Shown here in pieces: positions 54,327 through 64,000 of a stretch of 64,000 nucleotides of DNA. Under the pieces are notes generated by a model, which was not told the DNA's origin, did no database searches, and saw only the letters and a list, made by a program, of their open reading frames with translations. The first letter of the stretch is position 1. Each line of letters starts with the position of its first letter. The position numbers and the translations under genes are program-made. Source of the DNA: Polytrichum commune (Eukaryota; Streptophyta; Polytrichopsida; Polytrichales; Polytrichaceae); contig OX485805.1 in the NCBI GenBank assembly GCA_950295325.1, positions 56,384,758-56,448,757 on the forward strand, in the 5' to 3' direction.

Positions 54327-56487
54327 CCCTTTATTTTACCAAAATTGGGGGCCATGACACCCTTTGAATGCTCTTTAAAAATAAACTAAACTTTCAAAAC
54401 TTGGGTCAACATCCCTACCAAAATATGAGTTTTTGAGAGACTTTAAGGAAAACTTTGATGTATCGTTCAATCTATATGCTTGGGATGCATGTGCACACAA
54501 ATTGAATGCTAAAGTAGATAATGTCACATAGTATGAGAAAGTGCACTATTAGATGATTTAATCTGGAAATAACATCCCCAAATCAATCTAGCATACTCCA
54601 ATTAGAGTTTTTTGTCTTCCCTCGACCTACAAGGGACTTCTTGTTTTAGAGCCCCTTCACCCACAACAAATAAAGATTCCAAGTCCCAACACCAGCCATT
54701 AGAGGTGCAATAAAAACATGCACCCCCCCCCCCAAATAGATTCAATGTTCATTCACTTGAAACGAACCCCAACAAACTATCAATTCAGGGTCTCCAACAC
54801 CAATCCATGGGCTCTACATAGGAATCAACGTTTTCACCCTCCTTGTTGGTAAGCGTTGTGCGCATGTTTACCCTACACATAACTTAAACATCACGAACTC
54901 CAAGCCATTTGCCTTGAACTAACCAAAATTTCCCATTGACGTCAAGATTCCCATGGAAAGCATTTACATAGTTCATATGATATAGTCACCTGCAAGATAG
55001 TATACTTAATATAGAGTAAGAATTTTCCTTTTTTGCCTGATTTTCTACTTCATAATACAAGTTCACGTACTTGCTTCTGCCTTATGAGTTGGTTGTGGCA
55101 GTGGATAAGAGGCCGGCTTTTGGAGCTAGCCTACATCGTCACCACTTGCTTTTCCCATCCAAAAAGGGAGACTTGCACCGGCTACTTCCTCCTTGCTTGC
55201 TTTCTTGCTTTATGTAGTCCACTAGAATTCCAAGAAGCTTCCGATCGACATGCTCGTTGAGCTTTGTGAATTCTACCCGAAGGGAAACTTCGAGAGATTG
55301 AAACCTAAACCTAAAATTGGCATCGCGTTAGTAGTAGTGAGCACCTTTTTGGAGGCCGAGGTTCCGGACCCCCCCCCCCCCCGCGTGTTGTGTTTGTGAA
55401 GGCTCATCGATCGGGAGGTGGTGATGTCACCAAGCTTGGTGCGGTCCCGGCCATAGCTCATGGTTAATTTGGACAATAATGCCGCAAAGCTACTTTGTAG
55501 TATTCACATGGAGCAAGTTGGTGCTTTATGTGGACGAAGCTTTTTTAGGTGTGTTTGTCATGCACTTCTAATGAAGTCAACCAAAGGGTCCAGCCACACA
55601 TCCCGGTAAAGGCTCCGGTTAGAGTAAGTAGCCCACTCAAATTAGTTCTATTGTGTCCGCACTGCTCAGTTAAGAAAAGTTTAGCTAATCTGTGAGGTAG
55701 CTAAACTACGTGAGGATTATATTTCACGTTTTCTTTATCTAGGTAAAATTAAGATATAAATAGAAGTAAGCTAACTTTTGGACTTTGCTCTTGTGACAAA
55801 ATCTTGATACATCCATGCATCTAATGCTAACTAACTTTTACAAATGAGTAGCCCGAGTTTTTTTTTCTTGGATGCCCGCCTTTCATTTTCTGCATTTCTT
55901 CTCCGTTCCACTGCAAGGTGGACCACATTATTTCTTATATCATCCTAAAAATTAGCATACATTTCATATTAAAGAATATTCTCAATGTTCAAATTTAGAT
56001 ATACTTGTACTTATACTATACTATACTATTATAATCATAATGAAACACAAATGGTGTGGCCCACAAAATTATAATGTATCATGTAATTAGTGTCAAGTTC
56101 AAAACTAGGGCATGTTGAGCAAAGTTTTGGTCAGTCAACCTTAACTCCTCTCCCAAATTGGTCAACCTTTGGTTAGTCATAATTGGGATGTGCAGCTATG
56201 CGATTGGTTAGCTTGCATACGAGTTACCGTAGAGGGCTCCCTATTCCATCTTTACATGTGTTGGAATGTAGTTTCCACGTGAGATACAAGCGGGTTGTGG
56301 CGGCTGTAAGCATGGTACTTGGCAATTTTTGAGGGGAAAATTATTTATTTGTATTGGAATAGACAACCCTTTACAATAGCTGATTTTCTACTCACAATGT
56401 TAGCTAATTCTCCTAGCTAGGTGGTGCAACCATGATTTTAGTTAGCTAGAATTTGATTAGCTAATCCTCACTAACTCGTAAGTTATA
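54327..56487. other. Gene-free stretch
   Basis: No recognisable gene. The 75-codon plus-strand frame at 55033-55260 is Cys/Leu-rich without a motif. C runs lie at 54722-54733 and 55371-55382. TTAGCTAAT/AGCTAACT words recur at 55680-56470, possible remains of an element. Confidence 0.45.
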
Positions 56488-56645
56488 ACATGCCCACACT
56501 TGCTAGTGTGGGTGACCAACTAACGGCTCCTACTAGCAAGGGTTACTTTTAGCTTTAGTTTGGCCAGTAATAATCATTGGATGTAACCAATGCTAGTAGG
56601 AACCATTCATTGGTGGCCCGCATGAGTAAGTGTGGTTGGACCTTA
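56488..56645. repeat. Foldback element, ~60-bp arms
   Basis: Left arm: CCCACACTTGCTAGTGTGGG, TGACCAACTAACGG, CTCCTACTAGCA, GGGTTAC. The complement of 56577-56640 reads CCACACTTACTCATGCGGGC, CACCAATGAATGG, TTCCTACTAGCA, TTGGTTAC. The loop is about 30 bp. TAA lies on both sides (near 56483 and 56642), compatible with a Harbinger-type duplication, but the ends are not exact. The left arm also contains its own perfect 8-bp hairpin. Confidence 0.65.
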
Positions 56646-59600
56646 ACACTACATATCTCTTGGTCGAGGTGGACCTCAAAAGGTAATAGGTGTATTTGCA
56701 TGGATGGTACCTATCTTGTAGCTCAATCTAACAGCCATACTTGCCTTGCAACTCCTCGCTACTTTGTGTCGAACTTAATTATGCAAACCCTTAAGGTAGA
56801 AGTGCCTATGAAGGAGAGTTTAGCATTGACTATTTTTCCCTCACTCAACCCATAAAATGTTACAAATATTCTATTCGAATTAGCAAGTATGTTGTAAGCA
56901 CAACAACATTGAGACCGCGTGAATAAGAACGTATCTAAAATATGTAACTTTGTTCAACATAACATCACATAGCATCTTGAACATATTGTACAGGTCCAAA
57001 AATAAAACACCAAGATCCATGACATTACACAACTTTCAATATGCATAAGAGAAATCAATGATGGCTACATCTTAAACACCGTAGAGCATGAAGATCATAT
57101 CCAATATTAGAAAAGAGAACAAGACCCCACCTCATAGTAATGTTATGAAAGTCACCAACTTCATTCATTCCTTCTTAGTTAGATAGAGGGCGGAAGGCAT
57201 ACTAAGGTTTCGTAGTTTGGAGTAATGTAGTTAGGTATGATGATGATGTAAATGTATGCACTTCAAGTCCAAGACGTCCATGACTGGTTTCAAAGATGTC
57301 ATCTATATAGAGGCGTATAGTTCAAGATGTCAAAACTGACCCCACCTAAAATGAATTATTTTGATCAATAGTATGCTTCCAATGTGAGCATATGCATTTT
57401 TTGAAAGAAACATGGGACAATTTCCAATCAATAATATACCTTTTGGTTTCTAATGCATATCATGTATATCTTATCGTGTCAACGTTACATATCATGACAA
57501 TATTCACTTCCTCTTTTGTGGTAGGTCATGTTATAATATAGTTTCAATCTCATAGACAAAAGTAAATTTGAATTTAGTACTTGTTGGGGATCAATGTAAA
57601 CAATTGCATATGCCATAGAACATATGTCTTTTAAGGGGCCACTACACGAAATACTATATTTAGCATCACTCACTATTTGGAATTACACTATGCTATAACA
57701 ATTTATTGAATATCTCATTTTTTTGGCAAGAAAGAACAAATTGGTTGTTTGGACATTATAGAACATTAGCACCTTTACTAGGCAAAAGTAAATTTATCAA
57801 TAGTGAAAAGATGTAACATTGTGTAACTCTAAATAATAAGTGATACTATATACAATATTAGTGTAGTATTCAAGTACTAAATGAAGATTAGGTATAGTAA
57901 GTAACTTGTTATGATCACTATATTTGTTAATTTGGGATTTTTTTGGCATTTTGAGACAGTTACAAATATAAAAACATGGATAAAATCACACAGATATTGG
58001 AGAATGTTGTAAGATGCAAATACTTTGAAGCAGGTGTTCATATCAAGAACCCAATTAAGAACTCATATCAAGATGGTTTAGGTAGGACGACCCAAACATT
58101 AGACCATGTTGTTGTGGTCCATATATTAATTTGAGACAAGAGAAAGTCTCAAATTAACAAATGTAGTGATTTTGTGTGTTTTGGGTCACTGATATAAATC
58201 AATGTCATTTCATTGCATAAAAGAAACAGATATAGATGATTCTTTTGCAACGATTTTCAACCACAATTACTTCAAATGCATTTTTTGTAAAGCATAATTC
58301 ATTTTCCATGTATTCATCTTGTGATGTATTTGTACCTCACCTCTTACCAAAGCATTTTGACGTAAGTTGTTCACAGTCAAAAGCTCAAATCACATCACAT
58401 ACATGTGTGATTTTTTAGTCAACTAATTTCTATAACATATGAAATTTATCAGTACCCATTTGGATTTTAAGTACATGAGTACGTTACTATACAAAAACTA
58501 GTACTCATATATTTCTAATCTTGAAGTTGCTTATTAGCACCCCAACTACTAGACTACTACTAATTGATTATGTACTTTCATGCATTGAGATGAAATAAGA
58601 TTGATTCTAACGTGTGGGAAGTCAAAAAGGATAACTGCTTGGAGCAATCACACCCTCTTACGTTTCGTAACCACGTGCGATAATGGGGTATTTAATGGGG
58701 GGATATTTATGCACCTCTCAATATTGTTTCCCTCCATGATTGTAGATAAAAAGCTACTTTTACATATATTTTAGCACCCTATATTTATTTGTATTTATTT
58801 AGAGAGGCTAATTTTTGGCACAAATTTATATATATATATACATCGCACAAGTACCAAATAGTGGATAGAATACTATAGCATCGCAAAACTGACTATGTGA
58901 GCAACAAACACTCCATACCATTCAAATTGTCATTCATTTGGTTTTAATTAGTAATACCACTCCTAAATCATTCAAAGTATCTTTCAAAACACAACCAATA
59001 GCATTTGGATATTAGCTAAAAGGTTACCGATAAACATGAAGATAACAAAATATACAAGCTGAAATAAACAAGTTGTAAACACGGATCAAATAAAACAAGA
59101 AATACAATTAGTTGTGACAAGACATGAAAGTTTGCATCACTACCTACTCCAAAAAAAAAAGTAGGTTTCACTCAAATACAAGGAAGCTAAACACAAAAAA
59201 TTAAAAACATTTACTTTTATGAGTGTACACTGTATACACCTTGATCTTCAGTGAGTATACGCACCTTGATTTTATTTATTCCCAAGCCAGATTGTAACCC
59301 TAAATTCAGACCTTGCAAGACCATACCCAAAACCCCAAAAATAACTCGTAATCACAAATCCAACAAAGAAGAGATGAACCATAAAAGCTAAATCCTAAAC
59401 CAAATACACATGAAAAGCATTGCAAAGGAAGTGCTCACTCTGCACCATCAATCTACATGAAAAAAAACCCTAGAAAAAGCTCAAAATGAGCGTGAGCTTG
59501 ACGATCGAGGACTGAGGTTGTGAAAAAACCAAAAACTGATCACATGAAACGGTTGAGGGTGATGGTGGAGGTTGTTAGGTTCTAAGCATCCAACAAGGTG

Positions 59601-60519
59601 CCACATGTTCAACGCCATTAAAAACCTAACGGTCGTTGAGGGGCGCCAACACATTCCTTCTCCCAAAAAAATCCCACAACATTTCCCTTCATACTAACGT
59701 GCTTGATTCAAAATTGGACAAAAACTACACACTTCATCATCCAAATAGCCAAACTCATAATTATTTTATTGATGCTACTACACAATTTTAGGGGGATCCT
59801 ATGTGTATGACCCTATTTTTTTCCCTACTAAATATTTGAATGAAGAATTTTTTCACTACCCTATTTTACATATAATCATTTAGGGGGCGTATTTCCAATG
59901 CTATGGTAGATCTAACGAGATTATAAATTTTACCCTAAACGAGTTAAATTGACCCTATTTTCTATCTCGCCTGGTTTTCTAAAATTCTGATAGTCACCTC
60001 CCTTGAGGATAATTGGGATACAAAGGCTTAATTAACATATTGAGGTTTTCCTAGAAGTTTGTTGTCAATTTATCTTAGTCAAAATCGCAATATTTGGATT
60101 CTTTAATACCTATTTAAACTTGTATTAAGTGTACAATCCAATGTTCATGCTATTATGTACACTAAATAGTCACATCACTATGCATTGAAATTTAGTGTAG
60201 AAATAATTAACACGGGCCACTCTAATTGTCTACTCATGATGGAAATAACAAGGTCCAAGGCCTCATGTTTTCCCCCTTAGTCTTCCTTGAGGGTTTGGAC
60301 AAACTTACATAGAACACAATAGTCATCTTACATCAAAATTAATAGCACAAAGAAAAAATAACAATATTCACCCACATTATTTATTGGGAAAACAATTAAT
60401 GCAACCCACCATAATTTCCTACTTGAAATTTAGTGTGGGTTGAGCATTCATGTGATCCACATTATTCCCCTGATGAGAATTAACATGTGCTATAAAAACT
60501 ATAGTAATCTCATGCTTTA
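56646..60519. other. Gene-free stretch
   Basis: No recognisable gene, RNA or clear mobile element. Very AT-rich. Frames of 60-92 codons at 56577, 57485, 58236 and 59481 have no domains. A short TA run lies at 58827-58840. Confidence 0.5.
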
Positions 60520-60574
60520 AGTACGCACTTTGAACCGGAGCCGTTGGTGCGCACTTAGTTGGTAGGTGCGTACT
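60520..60574. repeat. Short hairpin, perfect 9-bp arms
   Basis: AGTACGCAC at 60520-60528 and GTGCGTACT at 60566-60574 are exact complements. A third GTGCGCAC lies between them at 60547. Function unknown. Confidence 0.6.
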
Positions 60575-61858
60575 TTGCTCACATGTTAACAAACTGACAT
60601 TGATTGTCAAGCGTGAAAAAATTCATGCATTTGTGGCAAATGACTTTGCATGACATGTTCAAACAATAAATCATGAACCATGATTTCTATCGAAAAAATT
60701 GCGCACTTAATCAAGAGATTATTGTATTGCAAACACATGGCTTGGGTGAGGGACGATGACTAAATAGTTAGTGAGAACACAAACTTGGTGGAGATGTGGA
60801 ATATGGTTGTGAGTTGTCTAATTTGCGGTCAATCATCAAGGGGTCATGCTTTGTGTTGTTGAAGAAACGATCGAGTCGAAGTGATCAATACTACCATGAG
60901 GAGATTTGTTCTAAGTGGCGTAGATCACAAGCAATATCACCATCCATGGGGAATGCAAACATTGTGCACGCGGAGATCTTCAATCTTGTGCATTTAAATT
61001 AGGTGAGGACTATTTGCATTGTAAATGGATTAGGCATGGAATTCTACCGGCTTAAAACAAGCAAGAGACAACAAAGGGCCTTGAGAGGAGCTCTCGATGA
61101 GACACTACTAAGAGGATCGTTTGTAGAACAATCCATTTGGAGCTTGGTGGACATGGTGCCATTGGGCATAGGTAGAGATTCACATAACGGGGATCCCATT
61201 GGGGAGTGCGTTGATAAGCAAAGGAGATATGCTAGTTCACTCATAGATACTTGAGATCCTCAACTTGGTCATTGTGCTAATGATAGTCAAAGTGAGAGAG
61301 GCATACGAAGAGAATGACAAGAAAAGAAAAGATAAGATAACTGATCACAGTGTCCCGTGATGCAATATAGGATGTTATGCCTCCGTTGGGAGGTGGGCTC
61401 TGTTGTGGTGCTGAAGAGAATGACACGATATCATAGGCAATTGAGAGCTTGAGAGCTTGCAAGTGTACTTAAGTGATGTGAGGATATTTTTGTAGGAACT
61501 TCATATGTTGTTTGGTGAAAAGGAGCCACCCACAAGAAGCAAACACATAGCTCATGAAGCCAATTCCTATCCCTTTGCAAGAGTTAGGATGGACGTGATT
61601 GATCGACTATTGCCGACCATTAATGAATGTATAAATAGTGGCAACAATTGATTACTTTTCAAAGTTGGTTGAGTTACAACCACTAGTGTCGCAAGATTGC
61701 GAGTTATTCATGTAATTATTCTTTGATCGAGTGTTGATACAATGCACATATCCGAAGGAGATTTCGACGATAATGGAGATAAACTCGGCAACCTATTGAT
61801 GGATATTGTGGTTGTCCAAATAAACGTCAAGCATGTAGCTACGTTCAAATTTCTCAAG
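60575..61858. other. No supported gene
   Basis: Plus-strand frames at 60796-61002 and 61003-61254 follow each other in one frame, separated by a stop, and look somewhat protein-like, but I recognise no domain. They may be remains of a retroelement or gene. The plus-strand frame 61742-62155 is antisense to the gypsy remnant. Confidence 0.4.
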
Positions 61859-62230
61859 TCACTCTCCAAAGCGCATGTCACCAAATCGAAGGTTGAGATT
61901 TGGAACATCATTTCGATGCACTTGACTCATTGGCTTCACCAAAAACTTGCGATCGTGAAGATGCAAGTTCATGACCACATAAGGACCCACATATTCAACT
62001 TCACATCTTCTCTTACGTTTACACTTATTCTCCTTCCGATATGCGACCAATGTCCCTATTGGTCATGTACACAAATAGGATCTCGTGCAAGATTTCATTC
62101 TAGCAATTTTCATAAGCTCTATTTTCCTCCAACAATGAACACATGGTCTTGTTGAACTGTTTGGTGAGGTCATTGCACGGTGGGTGACAGGGGCTCGTTG
62201 TCGGGAGAGTGTTGACATGGGTTCCGAAGT
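61859..62230 (-). pseudogene. Ty3/gypsy integrase C-terminal fragment (decayed)
   Basis: Near 62120-62190 the minus strand encodes HPPCNDLTKQFNKTM, matching the HPQTNGLTERFNKTL-type block that carries the catalytic Glu of gypsy integrases. Here that Glu is Lys. After a stop it reads NEILHEILFVYMTNRDIG, the usual next block (ILPFALFAYRT-like). After a further frame change it has VGPYVVMNLHLHDRKF, resembling the GPY/F module, and QVHRNDVPNL. No reverse transcriptase or LTR is recognisable nearby. It is a short dead fragment. Confidence 0.6.
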
Positions 62231-62819
62231 TAGTCATTAATTCAAATATACTGTAATAGATGGAAGACAAAATGAATGAATAATTACAAATATTTCATAA
62301 GGATATTCTTGACAAACATGTTTTTGTCAAATCATGGTCCATCTACACTTTAAAGACAATAAGATCAAGTGACATGTGCGCTAATCTCAAACCAAGAGGG
62401 GGTAACACTACATATGCAATGTTTATCTTTGTAGAATGTTGATTATTGGTCTCCACCAATGAGAGAGCTCAAGACACTTGTATTGAGACAACTTAATGAC
62501 CTTTTTGTGAACACATAATCAACCTCGGACCATCTCACCCTTCGGGTGGTTGAGGGACTTGCCTTATTTAGCAAGCTTTATGTCCTTCGACGTTGAGGTC
62601 TTTGTCCTCGTTCATGGACGTCCATGCTCATCCACTTCATGGTAGTTTGCGACACCTGACAGCGTGACTAACAACCCTAGCCTTGGATCGATATTAGATG
62701 TGAACGGCCCTCATAGTCGCCATAGGTGTGAGCCTCGCAAACACATGGCCATGCACTAGTGGTTGCGACTACAAGTCAGTGCGAACAAAACTTAACACTA
62801 CATCAATACGTTTTTTTTT
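62231..62819. other. No supported gene
   Basis: No domain or repeat recognised. It may continue the decayed gypsy element upstream, but stops are frequent in all minus frames. Confidence 0.4.
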
Positions 62820-63165
62820 TTTGATTAGTATTAGTGTTTGAGACCGACCAAAAAAGTTCACACTAATAACATGTGAAAGTCATCGCGATGTTTGTGAAAA
62901 CCACCACATGCATCAAATTAATACTAACAAAGTCTACATCACGTGACAAAACAAACATCAATTAGCGTGAGCTACCAAATAACTTACATGTAAACCATCT
63001 CGACGCTTGAGTAAATAAATAAACCAATATGTATGTTTTTACGTTGATGTTTAGCAATTTGAAACCATTATAAGGAAAATATTGCACTAATAACGTGTGA
63101 AGATGGTCGCGGTGTTTGAGAAAATTACACATGCACCACACATAAGTTATTAGCGTTACCAACGT
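62820..63165. repeat. Diverged direct repeat, ~230-bp spacing
   Basis: CACACTAATAACATGTGAAA, GTCATCGCGATGTTTGTGA and CACATGCATCA at 62859-62915 recur as GCACTAATAACGTGTGAAGA, TGGTCGCGGTGTTTGAGA and CACATGCACCA at 63083-63138. A poly-T run of 13 lies at 62810-62822. Confidence 0.65.
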
Positions 63166-64000
63166 GCTTATTTATGCATGTTTAGGGTTGGTGTGTTGAG
63201 CATCTTGGTTAGCTTGAGCTTGGGGTAGTGTGCAATGATTGGCCCTTGATTGACCCTTGTACGGGCCGGTTAATTGTTCCCACAAAAGACTCAATAAGAA
63301 GAAGATGATTGACTTGGGATGTTCAATTGCAATTGCCGGCCGAGGAAATCGAAGCAAAGAGGAAAAATCCCCAAAGTCCGGACTTAAAGTGATTTCAACG
63401 AAGCTTCTCGACGATTCCGGTTTATAATTCCAACTATAAAATACTAGAAGCGCAACCCATGATTGAGGAGGTCCACTTCCTTTGTACTCTAACTCAGTGA
63501 GTGGTTGACTAAGTTGGATCGGTTACTTAGCATCAAAGGCCCGGAAGCTTCCAATTTGAACTGGTCATTAACTCATTTGCACCCAAAAATATATATAATA
63601 AAAACTGAACGGGTCATGAAGAACTTGGTCCACAACTAGAGTAATTCTCGACATCCCTTCCCGGTTTCATTTAATATACTCAAATCTGATGATAAAAGTA
63701 GTAGTAGGTGTATAAAGTTCAATATACTATGAGTGTAGAAGAAATACGAAAGTAAATGCTATATTTAGTACCATCTGGTATTTGATGTCATTGTGGTAAC
63801 TTGTTTGATGACATTAAGTAATGTCATCCCAACTTGTATTTATGTAGTAAAATACTTACACAATTTGGTATATTATGCATCCTAGCATTAATGTGATGAG
63901 ATATTGTCATGGATGATTAAATTTGGATGAAGAAACCTTTAGAAAGTGACAGTAATTGCAACGTTGTAACTTTATGATGTTTAATTTGTTTTTACAAGGA
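63166..64000. other. Gene-free end of window
   Basis: No gene, RNA or clear repeat recognised. The minus frame at 63172-63357 has no domain. Confidence 0.45.

Noticed and set aside
60796-61254. Two consecutive plus-strand frames as a split gene
   Set aside because: No domain recognised and a stop separates them; could be debris.
61742-62155. Plus-strand open frame of 137 codons
   Set aside because: Mostly antisense to the gypsy integrase remnant; no domain in the plus-strand translation.
1-64000. tRNA, rRNA or other structured RNA genes
   Set aside because: No cloverleaf, box A/B pair or rRNA-like segment was seen by eye; a covariance-model scan would be needed to exclude small ones.

Overview
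The window looks like nuclear DNA of a land plant. The evidence is a plant-specific phytocyanin gene with one intron, Ty1/copia and Ty3/gypsy remnants of plant type, a retroelement primer site complementary to plant initiator tRNA-Met, AT-rich intergenic DNA, and many small inverted-repeat (MITE-like) elements. There is no bacterial or organellar gene arrangement. I cannot fix the clade from sequence alone. Gene density is very low: only two genes look intact, a BTB/POZ gene at 21207-22001 (minus) and a phytocyanin gene at 40610-41913 (minus, two exons).

Layout. 1-18.6 kb is gene-free and repeat-rich. It holds a 330-bp dispersed family in four copies, a 409-bp tandem triplication, a Harbinger-like element with TAA target duplication, a 10-copy 64-bp minisatellite, a 1.5-kb TAA-flanked element carrying a second MITE inside it, a 93-bp tandem array and a palindromic foldback. 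18.6-24.4 kb holds the BTB gene, inside a segment whose parts are duplicated elsewhere. 24.5-25.6 kb holds more inverted-repeat elements. 27.6-29.7 kb is a second copy of the BTB segment; its gene has lost the BTB domain, and a 268-bp MITE with perfect 20-bp termini has entered it. About 29.7-38.9 kb is a nested pair of copia retrotransposons on the minus strand: a complete but decayed 5.3-kb element (32044-37355, both LTRs, 5-bp target duplication) sits inside the integrase region of an older, 5'-truncated element, which is also split by a 611-bp MITE. 39.85-40.43 kb is a third fragment of the BTB segment (3' flank only), next to the phytocyanin gene. 43-64 kb is again gene-free, with foldback elements, a paired 93-95-bp mini-element flanked by 9-bp duplications, a TTA-flanked Harbinger-like element and a decayed Ty3/gypsy integrase piece.

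The two intact genes show no functional link. The BTB protein is probably a substrate adaptor for a cullin-3 ubiquitin ligase (family knowledge). The phytocyanin is probably a secreted, GPI-anchored copper protein with a proline-rich tail built from two 24-bp coding repeats. Most of the interest is in the mobile elements: half-tRNA priming, target duplications that can be read directly, and nested insertions that give relative ages.
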